Counted from the stretch's first letter, positions 33,601-44,700 are shown. The stretch is DNA of 64,000 bases from CAINVV01 sp031432175 (GCA_964358545.1 CAYHQN010000002.1:19873-83872), one strand, 5' to 3'. Notes: generated by a model not told the origin, from the sequence alone. Program-made: numbers and translations.

Positions 33601-35056
33601 ATTGATAGCACTCCAACAACCAGCCCTCATCGTGGCTACCGATCCAGGTTCTATCTTGAAAACACTTCTTTACAATTTCCAGGGAAATAGTTTTCACTCC
33701 AATGAATTCTATTTGCTTTCTATATATTTCGAGTTCGCTAAGGACTATACGAGTATCAAGAAGAGGCTTCGGAAAAGTTGATGTTGAAAGCAATAATCGA
33801 AACTCCTTGGATGCCGTCATGGTTTGTTCCGGCATGCGTTTCTGTCCATCTGGTTCGGTCAGGATTACCTCGCGGTTTTTTAGGTTGCTCTGAATTGAAT
33901 CAACAACTGGCTTAAGGAAATCATTGTTGGCCTCAAGCGGGATAAAGCCAAAAATCATAGTTCGGTATGTCTCTGCATCCAACCACTTTTCAAAAGCTTC
34001 AATAAACACATCCGATACACATCCCATTAACCAATGATTCCATGGAACATCAAGAATATCTTCCCGGGAACTTGGCAAAATAAAATCCGCATTTATTAAG
34101 AACGGGAAACCAGTATCTGAACGCACGGGCAGGTATGCAAAAATCTTGCCTGTGCTTTCCTTGTTTTCACTTAGCGGAAAAGCGATGGAGACATCACACT
34201 GATTAATGTCTATCCGTTTTTCATGGGTTATCTCTGGCGGTTTATTGAAAGATTTGGTGTAAAATAAAAACTCATCCACTTTAGAGAAGGACTCGCCTTG
34301 CCTTGTTCCTAAAACCTGGATCTTAATCAAGGGATCCTTTGAGTCGTCTTTACTGATTATGATATTATTTCCAGTATCAGTGAAAATTGTAAGTTCCTTA
34401 AGTTTTGTGAGGAATAAAATCGTCTCTGGCTCAATTTCATGGAGCAATTTCTCAATACTCTTGTAATTGAATTCTTTTTTATCAAGCGGTAATATGATCG
34501 TAGTTTGGCTTAGGTCTATCCCTTTAGGTGGAAAATCAATCCATTGTGGAACAATATATCCCAGACCTGTTTCCTTATCATTTTCAGGTAAGCAAAAACT
34601 ATAGCCATTTGAGAAAATATGAGGGATTGAAGTTACGCGAAAAACAGACTTAAACCCAATACCTTTTTCACCGATATAGCCTTGATTTTTGATCTTCTTG
34701 GATTTCCCAACTGCACATATTGCATCCACATTTTCAGGGAAGAATCCAATCTCATTATTGCGGATGATTACTGCCCCATTCGAACTTGGTGTTCCGGTTG
34801 GATCGGTTTGCACCAATTCGAAGCACAGGGAAGCAAGAGGAGCATTTGCCTCAGTGTATGTATTGTCTTCTGCGTTCTGAATTAATTCGAAGATGAAGTG
34901 AGCGTTCCTCGAGTACAGGCCTTCGGAAAGATGCTCAATCGAATCATGCAGATCTGAAGCAAGGGGGTTCACACCTTTTAGACGACCGTTTTCATCAAGC
35001 CCGTATTTGTCGCGTCGTATTTGGTTTATATGGTCTTGTGCACTATTTGCCATCAT
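30638..35056 (-). CDS. sacsin-like GHKL ATPase with C-terminal HNH-like zinc domain
   Basis: A 1472-residue cytoplasmic protein. The N-terminus is the sacsin/HATPase fold: FELIQNAEDN (residues 56-65, Bergerat N-box with Asn61) and GYIGEKGIGFKSVFRV (G-box near 127-141). A long uncharacterised middle follows. The C-terminus has GGKCQICHSS (CxxC near 1359-1362) and NVLCLCAEHFAKWQHG (C-x-C...H near 1397-1406), an HNH-type zinc site in which the usual central His is not seen. The chosen ATG overlaps the end of the helicase gene, arguing for coupled translation. A predicted anti-phage partner of the SNF2 helicase; start could also be 35053. Confidence 0.88.
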   Translation of the reverse strand: MMANSAQDHINQIRRDKYGLDENGRLKGVNPLASDLHDSIEHLSEGLYSRNAHFIFELIQNAEDNTYTEANAPLASLCFELVQTDPTGTPSSNGAVIIRNNEIGFFPENVDAICAVGKSKKIKNQGYIGEKGIGFKSVFRVTSIPHIFSNGYSFCLPENDKETGLGYIVPQWIDFPPKGIDLSQTTIILPLDKKEFNYKSIEKLLHEIEPETILFLTKLKELTIFTDTGNNIIISKDDSKDPLIKIQVLGTRQGESFSKVDEFLFYTKSFNKPPEITHEKRIDINQCDVSIAFPLSENKESTGKIFAYLPVRSDTGFPFLINADFILPSSREDILDVPWNHWLMGCVSDVFIEAFEKWLDAETYRTMIFGFIPLEANNDFLKPVVDSIQSNLKNREVILTEPDGQKRMPEQTMTASKEFRLLLSTSTFPKPLLDTRIVLSELEIYRKQIEFIGVKTISLEIVKKCFQDRTWIGSHDEGWLLECYQFLSKRDFSTLRLTDCPIVPVEAEGKAQWSCDDEQPIYFELDDECKKVLDEKPVCACIPLAFLNSNFFAKIKDDEKLRTWMTETLKIYPFSKNNYAVDILMWLKEHYSNISESDLISTTVFLSRLADIKLDFKNIPVLLSDGRRMLLSEAFALPEIQMVVSSSLSDSETGWHHIWKTQNDRSHFLVLSNCYPEEVCESFIKKDLILLYPKPFYKKDIRYYEENYDYLPPEWMKDDNHTINNQEASALIQFLEKNSYKIEEWLFYKRDFRNDRRCSFSTEKKEASFIQCLKKLRWLPTTKGLAYTGQAFLPSPDIKEILGDSVPYFQGSLQSNIIDLLGIRTKATVEELISVLEQHAQNGDDSKELAERVYRTLDSRDLSENIKRRLRESNLILAAMDSKFGWVNYKDVVWKDRKDVLGDDFIFLENTYPKLKNFFVNIIGVKEDVDTEVFARRWIKLQNESSRDIKEIEGILTIIYRKISLVFDMEELPTWWQNFADKVEIWTQDKMFKKSQSVYVPDDGDLKQVFQGNSIAFVWRPEKDSFSDWEALYRALGIKYLSESVKISLVEDNQHEVPDHHAQFLTDAAKILIATWIREQSNNDFDRLIKSQVIDAFLNTSEACVFSLNVNYLLDEKSVVNPSDCFWDKEQKVLLTKDQSGERTKNTIARTLARALMPNRAYKEFADWIELVLTEQDYRWRIQQKSWQIPAEVRNWMENLGRDLLPNKPGSYTTLPVDDLTESIESIKSKPNQIIPQNNIDSSHESEKEDILDSMHPKGGLPSQPPEKDSPERSFDYDLELDKSFNRSGETILKGETSNEGNLVKDPERRIEKETIRHAEMIFAEPDPEKRRRATERTILEGPDEQVRKNLEEWYGGKCQICHSSFPQRDGRPFFIANYMVERKLARQVDTSANVLCLCAEHFAKWQHGAVEADNIISQINSIKLVSDGGDENLQLKIKLCGEECVIKFKEKHVIALRGLRNAYGQNDVSDL

Positions 35057-38000
35057 TACCGCCTTTCTCAATATACAATATCCCATACGCCACCGGCTCT
35101 GCAATGACATCGGCTCTCTCCAACGCAATATCTAAGTCCTGTATATGTCGTGCATAGTCTGCCTCAGCAGTCGTGATTTGAGACTGGCGCATTTTTTGAA
35201 TTTTCTCATTACTTGCCTGTTTAAGCTGTTCGTCAAGAAGCGCTATCCTTGCCCGGTGGCTCGTTGACAGGCTTTCGCTACGGTACGCTGCTAATTCCTG
35301 AGTCCGTTGCCGATGCTTTACGCGAGCTTCAGACCACAGTTTATAGTGCTGAGCATCCAATTCATCCCACACGGGAGAGACGCTACCACCCGGATTCTCA
35401 GTCGTCGCATCCACCGCTTTTTCAAGAAGGCGGCCAAGATGTGCTGTGACCACCTCAGACGAGGCAATTGGTCGGAGGATTAAATCCTCCCTGATACCAT
35501 GGAACCGCCATTGGTAAATAGCAAATTCGTAACGGCCCGCGGGGACTTCATTATCTTGCACGCTCAGCGTAGTAATGACTCGTTGCCTTGTATCGAACGA
35601 CATTGCAGCCTGTTTCACCAGAGGGTGGAGCGGCATTATGAAAGCTGCCTCAGAATGATGAGTCGCACAATCTGCCTCGAAAGTTACAAGCAGATGAGGA
35701 TTCCCTCCTTTGAGCCAGTTCTCCCACTCCCGATAGGCGGTAGTGGTTTGTCTGGTGAGCCGCTGAAAGTCATGCAACAGGCTGTTTCTTGCATCCTGTG
35801 AAAGACGGAGCGTTTTCAAGGGCTTTTCGCCGAGTATGAAATCCTGTTCTTTCCCGCATGTCCGCTGCAGATAGAGCGTGACGAGCCTGTGTATTGATAC
35901 CGGTGACAACCAGAAACTTGACGCATCTTCAATCTCCTTCTTCATCTGATTTTCGGGGAGACGTATGCCGAAAAGCTCCAACTGCCGCTGTTCGAGTTCT
36001 TCTTGCTCTTGTATCAACCGAATCTTGTTATCTGCCAACTGTTGCAACTTTAGACCTCTCTCCTCGTCGTTCAGAGCGAATTGCTCAGCGATGCTTCGGA
36101 TCTCCCTGGTGATTTCACCAAGTATTTCTTCGCTTCCACCCAAGGCATTATTAAAAACTCCAATGCGGACAAGGCAGCGCTCATAGATGTCAGCATCAAC
36201 GGTGCCCGGCGTGATCAGGTTGACAATGGCGATGCTCTCGCTTTTCTGACCAACCCTGTCAATTCGGCCGATCCGTTGCTCGACACGCATCGGATTCCAG
36301 GGAAGGTCATAGTTCACAATGCAATCGCAGAACTGGTAATCCAATCCTTCACAACCGATTTCTGAGAACAGCAGGAGGTCGAGACCATCCAATTCTTCTC
36401 GTGGCTTCTCGAACCGTCGCCGAAGATTCACTCGTTCTTCATCAGCCGTCCCGCCATGAATCATCCCGACACGAAAACCGTCCTCCCTCAGGCTTTTGTA
36501 AAGGTAGTTTAGTGTATGACGAAAGCTGCTAAACAGCATCGCCTTGTTGTTGTTTAGGCTTTGCTTGTCGCGGATGATATTGCGAAGAGCTTCAAGTTTA
36601 GGATCATGGGGATCAAGAAATCTGGCACTCTCAATAATGGTTTGGATTTGCGCTTGAATTGAGTTGATGGTATCGCCTTGTGGGACTGGTTCCGTATTGT
36701 CGGCTTCCTCCCATGACAATTCGTCAAGATGCCGGTTCAGGATGTCCTCGAGGAAAGGGGCAAGTCCGTAAAGACAACTCGCCGCCTGCCGACTGATCGT
36801 GGTCATCATAAACTTGACATTGATATCACCGTGAAGTCTGCTGAATATTTCCGCCTGCACCCGGAGCAGCTCGTCATGTAGATGCTGCTGGGCTGGGGTA
36901 AAGGCTACGATCACTGTCTCCGGCTTTCGTATTGTGAAGTCACCGATATCACGACGGCGTGTTCTGTTGATGATTCCTGCAAAAGTGTGCATGGCCTCAA
37001 TGGCCGTAATAACCTGCACACGCTCTTCATTGGTGATATTGCCTTTCCCCAATATCGAACGTATCCGAACAAAGTCGGGATTGTGTCTCAGAATTGCCTG
37101 GCCCCATGCAGTTGCTGCAGCCTGATCGAGAGCCTCAAGTGTCTGGGCAGGCCATTCCGGTTCTTGTGCACGCGACCGTGATACCGCTTGGTTAATGAAC
37201 GGATTCGGCTCCGCCATGTGCTCAAAACTCTCCTGATCGATAATGAGATCGGGGCGCAGCGTATTAAGAAGAACAAAAAGGTCATAACTTCGAAGTTGGA
37301 TCGGTGTGGCTGTCAGGAAGACAACGGCCTCGGCATTGTCGCAGAAAAACCTCACCGCTTTATGCCTGAAAGTGTCCTGATTTCGGATATGGTGTGCTTC
37401 GTCAACGATGACGAGATCAAAACGCGGAGGTGGATCCAGGTCGAGAAGTCCTTTTTTTCTTTTTCGTTTGCCACCCGTGCCTGTGCCGTTAAGTAGAATT
37501 TCATCGAACAGGGAATAGGGAATTATCACCCGTTGGTATTGTTCAGGCCAGACTCCCTCCAAATCCATCTCATTAATGCAATGCCGTAAGGTGCCTCCAT
37601 CAAGATGAGTGAAGCGCTCATCGAAACGCTTCATCTCATTCTGCCATTTGCGCTCGGTAACCAGTGGGCGCGGGCAAATGATGAGAATGGAACGGATGTC
37701 GCGCCTGGCTTGCAGCTCCCGAAGGATGAGCCCCGCTTCAATAGTTTTACCGACACCCACACCGTCGGCGATCAATAATCGAGGACGATCTGATCTGATA
37801 AATCTCAGTACAGGTCGGAACTGATAAGGGATGAAATCAACACGGGCGGCATTGAGTGAGTAAAGCGTTGAAAGCGCTGGATACCTGATCTGCAGGGCGG
37901 AAAGGTAGGCGTGGAACTGCTCGCAGGGCAAAGATTCGGCATCGTCATCCCGAAGATCTTCAGCCTGCAACTGAGAGGCAAAGTATGTCTGCACTTCGCT

Positions 38001-38621
38001 GGTCACGAAGACCTTGAAACGATTCTCCGGCTTGCCAGGCAAAACAGAAATCACCGCGCCCTTAATGGTTGGGTTAGACTTTAGAGAAACGATCATCCCC
38101 GGTTCAAACTCAAATCCAAGCTCTTTCGTGTCCTGCGCCGGTTTCTGTTCGATGGGTTTACCTTGGTTAGAGGAATGAATTTTATCGGTAAGCAAAGTTG
38201 TTTTTGTCGTCCGGATTTCCTGAAGCAAGTGTTCATCAGCGTTGATGGTTGCGGCAAAACGTTGTAAGGTGTCCAAATCCCGGTAAATGTCATCTACAGG
38301 GAAACCTTCAGTACCCGTATGTGCCCATCGGTTTCGTATTGTTAGCATCTCCTTAACAAAGTGACGGGTTTCCGAGGTTAAATTAAGCTTGTTTGAGATT
38401 TGAAACCAGTTTTGATCGATAACGCGAAGAAGCGCTGCGAGATCAAGTGCTGTCAGGGAGTTAATATTGCGTTGTTTGATTCGGCTTTGTTGCTGGATTG
38501 ATAGGTGATAAAGGACTGCCTGCTTCCACCAATCCTCCAAAATGGTTGGCAGTACTTTTTCGAGGAATGCTGCTAAGCTGACAGTAACTTTCTGAAGCAA
38601 GGTATTCAGGTTGAACTCCAT
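35043..38621 (-). CDS. SNF2/RapA-like helicase with N-terminal Swt1-type HEPN domain
   Basis: A 1192-residue SF2 ATPase. Residues 1-140 are helical with RNRWAH (R96-H101), the Rx4-6H signature of HEPN domains, here of the Swt1 type. Motor motifs: LLIADGVGVGKTIEAGLILR (Walker A Lys291), FDLVIVDEAHHIRN (DEAH 407-410), FLTATPIQLRSYDLF, and C-terminal NYDLPWNPMRVEQRIGRIDR. This is the RapA/HepA-like type common in defence islands, for example DISARM-like helicases. First gene of a two-gene operon with the sacsin-like ATPase, and divergent from the nuclease/UvrD pair. Confidence 0.92.
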   Translation of the reverse strand: MEFNLNTLLQKVTVSLAAFLEKVLPTILEDWWKQAVLYHLSIQQQSRIKQRNINSLTALDLAALLRVIDQNWFQISNKLNLTSETRHFVKEMLTIRNRWAHTGTEGFPVDDIYRDLDTLQRFAATINADEHLLQEIRTTKTTLLTDKIHSSNQGKPIEQKPAQDTKELGFEFEPGMIVSLKSNPTIKGAVISVLPGKPENRFKVFVTSEVQTYFASQLQAEDLRDDDAESLPCEQFHAYLSALQIRYPALSTLYSLNAARVDFIPYQFRPVLRFIRSDRPRLLIADGVGVGKTIEAGLILRELQARRDIRSILIICPRPLVTERKWQNEMKRFDERFTHLDGGTLRHCINEMDLEGVWPEQYQRVIIPYSLFDEILLNGTGTGGKRKRKKGLLDLDPPPRFDLVIVDEAHHIRNQDTFRHKAVRFFCDNAEAVVFLTATPIQLRSYDLFVLLNTLRPDLIIDQESFEHMAEPNPFINQAVSRSRAQEPEWPAQTLEALDQAAATAWGQAILRHNPDFVRIRSILGKGNITNEERVQVITAIEAMHTFAGIINRTRRRDIGDFTIRKPETVIVAFTPAQQHLHDELLRVQAEIFSRLHGDINVKFMMTTISRQAASCLYGLAPFLEDILNRHLDELSWEEADNTEPVPQGDTINSIQAQIQTIIESARFLDPHDPKLEALRNIIRDKQSLNNNKAMLFSSFRHTLNYLYKSLREDGFRVGMIHGGTADEERVNLRRRFEKPREELDGLDLLLFSEIGCEGLDYQFCDCIVNYDLPWNPMRVEQRIGRIDRVGQKSESIAIVNLITPGTVDADIYERCLVRIGVFNNALGGSEEILGEITREIRSIAEQFALNDEERGLKLQQLADNKIRLIQEQEELEQRQLELFGIRLPENQMKKEIEDASSFWLSPVSIHRLVTLYLQRTCGKEQDFILGEKPLKTLRLSQDARNSLLHDFQRLTRQTTTAYREWENWLKGGNPHLLVTFEADCATHHSEAAFIMPLHPLVKQAAMSFDTRQRVITTLSVQDNEVPAGRYEFAIYQWRFHGIREDLILRPIASSEVVTAHLGRLLEKAVDATTENPGGSVSPVWDELDAQHYKLWSEARVKHRQRTQELAAYRSESLSTSHRARIALLDEQLKQASNEKIQKMRQSQITTAEADYARHIQDLDIALERADVIAEPVAYGILYIEKGGNDGK

Positions 38622-39064
38622 TTCTTTCTTTGAGAGACTAACTTCAAAATAGCCTGCAAAATTTGCAATCTATTAATCGTAAGACTTAGGTTAAACAAAT
38701 TAGTTATTAAATAGTTACAGAATAATTGCTTTGAATAAATACTTCAAAACAAAACTCTTCAACATTAATGCGTAAGTTAGATAAATAAATGACAAAACCA
38801 AAAGAATTATCAGATGATTTTCCATTTCCCCTTCCTTCCTTTTCAATTACATCCCTTCTATCCATTTGGCTTTCAGCTGCTTTTTATATAAATTTGGGGA
38901 AACGTAAAATAAAACACTAATACGTTATGCACAAGGTGAAAAATGACCTTCGACCAATTGACATGAAAATTTAAAGATGTAACAGAAAATAAATAAAATT
39001 GAACCTTTGTTTGAAAAACCGCCAAAATGTTCTGACAAATTTTTAGGATCAAAAATTATTCGCC
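38622..39064. promoter_or_regulatory. divergent control region of the defence gene pairs
   Basis: A 443-base A+T-rich spacer between two divergent operons with no gene. TGCAAA-A-TTTGCA (38655-38667) is a perfect interrupted palindrome 34 bases before the helicase start and could be an operator. AACCTTTG near 39003-39010 partly resembles a promoter box for the rightward genes. A shared control point would couple all four genes. Confidence 0.45.
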
Positions 39065-41773
39065 ATGGAAATACTATTTGGGATACATTTCGATCAGGGT
39101 TATTACCTCGATATTTCTCTGCTGGAAAACCAAAACTCATTTAACAAAATAATTACAGGCCCATTGGGATTACTTGGTCTTTTGGAGCGCGATTTGGGTC
39201 TTTCAGGCATTTTCATGACTTCCTTAGAGAGAAAAGTAAAATACCGCGAAATTTTAACGCAGTTCAACCTAAAAAATCCGGACAATTTGATTTCAAAATC
39301 ATTCTTTGTAGATCCGGATGGTGTTACTTCCGAACTTTTACAATATCGTGACCAACTGATTCTTGCTGGATGGAATCAAACAATAACTGATATTTCACCT
39401 AAAATTGATCTGCTTTCGGCCATTGAAACTGAGAATGACATTCCACAAGGTATTGAAGACAGATGGAGGAAGGTTCTTAAGCATATCCAAATTGAAAACA
39501 CCGTAAGTCTGGGATTTAGCAAAATTATTTTGCATGAATCTGCAACGGAAATGAACCCGTTCTTTAAGTTGCTGTTTAATCTTTTGACTGAAAAAGGTAC
39601 CATTATTGAGACCTTCCCCTTGGATTTTCCAATCATTGGAGATTCCAATTTGAACACAGTCAAGAAAAAGATATTGGCAAATGATCCGGCAGCTATTTTC
39701 AATGACAATGACAAAAGCAGTCTACAAATCTTGCGATTTAAATCAGACACGGATGCTGCTGAGTTTTTGGCATCACAAAAGAAATATCTGAAGGAGACGG
39801 TTATTCTCAATCGGGACAATTGTCATTTCGATGAGATGCTCAACAGTTTTGGTCATCCTGTTGCCGGTTCAGATCAGATAGATTCCAATCCTTCACTGAT
39901 TCAACTCTTCAGATTAATTTCAGTCCTGCTCATAAAACCCTTGAACATACATAATCTGCTTTCTTTTCTTCAGGTCGAAATCAACCCGGTTCCTGCTGCA
40001 CTAAGGTATCAGTTAATGAAAGTCCTGAAGGAAACCGGAGGAATGAATAATCCTCGTTGGGAACAGACCATCCTGAATTTCGAATTTATAAACGAAATGG
40101 CACGCAACAAAGCCATTACCTTTCTGATTAGCCGGAATTTTGCAGAAAATCTAATTGATTGTAATACGGTAGTTCAATTATACCACTCACTATCCTCGTG
40201 GGCACAGGAAAGGATGATTTTGGGAGACAATTCTCCTTCAGTTACACATCAATTTAGCTTCCTGATCGACCAATGCAAAGCGATTCAGGATATCCTGAAG
40301 GATCACAAAAGTCCAGCAATATCAGCACAAGAGATATCTCAAATCATCAATGGAATCTATGAGCCACAATCATTTGGAAATTATGTAACCCAGGTCGATT
40401 CTTACAATGTAATGGCCAATCCGGGTCAAATCATCAACCTTCCAACTTCCATCATTTGGCTCGATTTCTATAATGAATCCATGTATCCGGCGTATTATAA
40501 TTTTCTGAACGTGGAGGAATTCAAGAAGCTAACTGACAAGGGTGTACACTTATGGAGTATCGCAGAACAATCATCTGCCTTAATGAAAATGCATTTAAAA
40601 GGGATTCTCCTCCCCAAAGCAAAATGCATATTAATTGTTGTGGAAAAGGCAGGAGATGAAATTGTTACCGATCATCCGGTTTACTCCTTCCTGAAATCAA
40701 TTTTTCCGGATCATGCAAAAATAACCTTTGATATTTCTGCCTATGATCCTGCTTTTTTAGAATCAATAAATTGGGAATTGCCTGATATGGTGCAGCTCAA
40801 CACTACCCTGTTGCCTGAAAAAAAGCAGGTATATCAAATTCCATCCGGTAATTTAATCCCAATACGTGCTACAGAAAGTGTTTCAAGTATGGAAGTTATG
40901 ATTCAAAATCCTTTCGACTGGCTATTTCAATACGGATTACAAATTCAGCCGGGAAATAGTTACCAACTGGATGATCTATTTACAACAATGGGTACGGTTG
41001 CCCATAAATTTATTGAAGTCCTTTTTCAAAATTCAGAAAACGATTTGAACAAGGCAGATGCACTACTTAAGGAGTATGAAACACTTCTGACGTCTGTTGT
41101 TGAAGGATATGGCATGATTCTTTTGTTGGACGAAAATCGGTTTGAATTTGAGGTATTTAAAACAAAATTATTGGCGTCTGTTCGTAACCTGATTGAATTG
41201 CTTGAGATCAATCAACTGACTGTTATCGGTTTGGAACAAAGCGAAACGGCTGCAATATCTGCGCTGGGGAATCAGCAAGTTTTTGGAAAAATTGATCTTG
41301 TATTACGGATGGCGAATGGCGAGCTTGCTATTTTTGATTTAAAATGGTCACGCTTTCCGAAGAAATTCGCAAAGATGATTCGTGAAAACAAACACATTCA
41401 GCTGGCAGTATATAAAGAACTACTTGAATCAGCAAGTGAATCGAATGTATACTTTGTCGCATACTATTCACTTTCAGATGCCAAACTTATCTCAACAAAA
41501 AAATTGGCCGGACAATCAGTCATCTTCATATTAGAAACTGCAACATCCAGGGATATTGTTACCAGTGTAAAAAATTCAGTTGAATTCAGAAGAAATCAAT
41601 TTAGGAGTGAAGTACTCGAAGAGGCAGGTGGCAGCGACATGAAAGATCTTGACTATTTCCAAAAACAAGCCACAGATAATCTGGTGCCACTTGAAACAGA
41701 ATATAACAAGTCCGAAATCAAGAAAATAAATTTGTACAGCCAATACAAGACATTTAAGGGTGAAATAATCTGA
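39065..41773 (+). CDS. RecB-family PD-(D/E)XK nuclease (AddB-like)
   Basis: A 902-residue protein. The N-terminus has ITGPLGLLGLLERDLGL, resembling the degenerate P-loop region of AddB/RecC-type proteins: no GKT/S is present, so it is not an active motor. Near the C-terminus is a complete RecB-type nuclease site: GTVAHKFIEVL, FGKIDLVLRM (Asp near 742), LAIFDLKWSR (D-x-K near 757-759) and HIQLAVYKELL (QxxxY near 778). Its partner helicase begins 2 bases after the stop. It may process DNA ends like AddAB, or be a defence nuclease as its location suggests. Confidence 0.87.
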   Translation: MEILFGIHFDQGYYLDISLLENQNSFNKIITGPLGLLGLLERDLGLSGIFMTSLERKVKYREILTQFNLKNPDNLISKSFFVDPDGVTSELLQYRDQLILAGWNQTITDISPKIDLLSAIETENDIPQGIEDRWRKVLKHIQIENTVSLGFSKIILHESATEMNPFFKLLFNLLTEKGTIIETFPLDFPIIGDSNLNTVKKKILANDPAAIFNDNDKSSLQILRFKSDTDAAEFLASQKKYLKETVILNRDNCHFDEMLNSFGHPVAGSDQIDSNPSLIQLFRLISVLLIKPLNIHNLLSFLQVEINPVPAALRYQLMKVLKETGGMNNPRWEQTILNFEFINEMARNKAITFLISRNFAENLIDCNTVVQLYHSLSSWAQERMILGDNSPSVTHQFSFLIDQCKAIQDILKDHKSPAISAQEISQIINGIYEPQSFGNYVTQVDSYNVMANPGQIINLPTSIIWLDFYNESMYPAYYNFLNVEEFKKLTDKGVHLWSIAEQSSALMKMHLKGILLPKAKCILIVVEKAGDEIVTDHPVYSFLKSIFPDHAKITFDISAYDPAFLESINWELPDMVQLNTTLLPEKKQVYQIPSGNLIPIRATESVSSMEVMIQNPFDWLFQYGLQIQPGNSYQLDDLFTTMGTVAHKFIEVLFQNSENDLNKADALLKEYETLLTSVVEGYGMILLLDENRFEFEVFKTKLLASVRNLIELLEINQLTVIGLEQSETAAISALGNQQVFGKIDLVLRMANGELAIFDLKWSRFPKKFAKMIRENKHIQLAVYKELLESASESNVYFVAYYSLSDAKLISTKKLAGQSVIFILETATSRDIVTSVKNSVEFRRNQFRSEVLEEAGGSDMKDLDYFQKQATDNLVPLETEYNKSEIKKINLYSQYKTFKGEII

Positions 41774-41775
41774 AA

Positions 41776-44700
41776 ATGAAAAATATAGAATTCATCAATG
41801 CAGGAGCAGGAAGTGGAAAAACTTTTTTCCTCTCCAGGAAACTCTCCGAGGTTGTTTCAAGCCATCCAAATAATGATCAGTGCAGCGCCGAAGAAATTAT
41901 TTTAACAACCTTTACCGACATTGCGGCAGCAGAGTTAAAAAGCAAAGCCCATGAGGTGCTTTTAAAGGCAGGCAATACAAAACAGGCTAACCTTTTATCC
42001 TCAGCAGCCATTGGGACCGTACATTCTGTCGCTCTTCAGCTGATCCAAAAGTACTGGTACTTTCTGGGAGAGGGAGTCAAGCTCCAGGTTATGCCCGAAA
42101 AGGATAAGAACTTCTTTCTAAACCAATCATTGGCCTTCATTCCTACTGCAGATGAATTGAATAAACTGGAAAGCTTAACCCAATTTTTTGATTTTCAAAA
42201 AGGAATCTATGAAAAGGATCCTGATCACTGGAAAAATGATCTGTTGGATATTATTGGCAAGGCTTTGAATAACAGGATGGAGAGTCTGGCAGAATCGCGA
42301 ACCTCCTCTTTGGAAGAGATAGACCGGTTATTCCCTTTAAATCCGGATTGGACGATGGCCATGGATGAAGTTTCTGTTCTGTTGAACTCAATTTTAAGGC
42401 TTCTGCAAGCATCAAAACCCAATGCTACCAACTCCAAAAGAATCGACAAAGCAGAATCCCTCTTAAATCTCAACGGCAATTTTGGCGTCAGTAATTTGTT
42501 TTCACTGCAAAGTTTATTGTCAGATTTGCCTGGTTACATCAAAAATAATTTTTCAATAATTGACGATATTCTGCAAAAACTCTCTAATGTTACTTCATCT
42601 CCTATGTTCGTCCAGGGAATCAAAGAATATGTCTGTTTGATCTTTGATTTGGCCATCCGAAGCATCGAGCGTTACAGAAATTACAAACAAGAGCATACGC
42701 TGATCGATTACAACGATATGGAGGTTCTATTCTTGAAATTGCTCGAGAACCCCCAAGCACAAAATGAAATCAGAAATAGATACAAGATTGTACTGGTTGA
42801 CGAATTTCAGGATTGCAGTCCAATCCAAATTGAAATTTTTTGCAAACTCTCCGAACTGGTGAAACAAAGTTACTGGGTGGGAGATCCCAAGCAGGCTATT
42901 TATGATTTTCGCGGTACCGATCCGCTCTTAGTTGAGGCGATTATTAACAAATTAAACACACAAAATGCTGATAATCTTAAAATTGGAGAACGCTTATCCG
43001 ATTCTTGGCGTTCCAGGCCGCAAATCGTTGATTTAACCAACCATATTTTTAGTAGCACATTAGCCGATCAGGTAGATCCGGGTACGATAGAATTAAATGC
43101 TGTAAGAACCAGCAATGAGTTTCCTGACGATGCCCTGCACAAACCAATAAAAAAATGGGAAATTCATGACGAAAAATCTAATATTACCTCAATGGTTCAC
43201 CATATTGCTTCTGAAATAGCCAATCTAATTCACCGGAATGATGTGATGGTTGTTGACAAAACCAAAAGCAAACTGGACAAAGATCCTGTCCTGCAAGAAA
43301 TCACCAAACGCCCTTTGAAAGCGGGCGACATCACGGTACTTTGCAGAACAAATACCCGGGTCTCTGATTTGGCAGCATCACTGAAAAAATTTGGTTTACA
43401 GGTAGCCGCAGAGCAGAAGAGTCTCACAGAAACTGCAGAAATGAAGCTTGTATTAGCCCTTCTGAATTATTATTTGGATAAAAATGACACACTGGCCAAA
43501 GCAACCATTCGATTTTTATCCGAAGCACAGATGGATACATCCGGATTGATTGACGAACGCCTGAATTTTCTATATGGACCTGATGCAGCTGAGCGGCCAG
43601 ATAATCAAGAGGATGGGAACACTGCTTTATGGGAAACATATTTTCAATACCTAAATTTCTGGAGCAACGAAAATCCAATCCTGCAGAAAATTGAAAAAAT
43701 CAGGGGGCAATCAGAACATCTTTCAGTGGGCAATCTTGTAAATAAGCTGATTACAGTTTCCGCAATAGGTGATATCGTCATTTTATGGGATAATCCTTTG
43801 CAGAGAATGAACAACCTTCAAGCCTGCAGAAAGATGGCAACAGATTATGAAAATAGTTGTCTGGTTATGAACCTTGCCTCCTCCTTGCGCGGATTTATTG
43901 AGTCTGTCAATTACTATGGGAACCAGGAAATCAGTCAGGGAGCCGCGGCCGGAGTTGATGCGGTCAATGTGATGACCTATCACAAATCCAAAGGGCTGGA
44001 ATGGCCGGTAGTCATTTTGACCCAGCTTGATTATGATCATCTCTCTGAACAAAATCAATATGCCAAGGGCTACTTTGGCGTCAATCTGTATGGTGTCGGT
44101 GAGATTGATTTAGACAACCCGCACAAAGGCAAACGCATCATTCTAATTCCATGGCCTTTCGGAGGATTAAACAGCAAGGCTCCTGCTGAATTGAAAAATA
44201 AGATACAGCAAGAAGAGAGATTTCAAAAGCAAGAAGAAAATACGCTTCGGGAATTAAAACGTCTTTTGTATGTTGGCATGACCAGGGCAAGAGATATGAT
44301 GATCCATATCTCCTACAACAAACAAGAATTTACATGGGTCAATCACTTGTTGGGATTCCAGCAAAACGATTCAAATAAAGATTTGAATTTTTTGGGAACC
44401 ACGGATGAAATTCTTGTAGAAGAATTCAATTACGAGCAAAATATAGATTATCCTCGACCAGAAATCAAACCAGTTTCTGTTCTGCTCAAAAATGGTCCGG
44501 TAGCTCAGGACAATCCCAAGTTCAGAAATCCAAGTAAGTCAGTTGCTGTTGAAGGGATTCAGATAGAAATAGTCAGGAATTTCAATTACAGAATTCAACG
44601 AAATTCCGGCTTGGATCTGGAGGACAATATCGTAGGTGACTGCTTGCACAATTTGTTTTATTCTTTTATTCCAGGCGCAAGAGAAGGCTTTTTAACAAAA

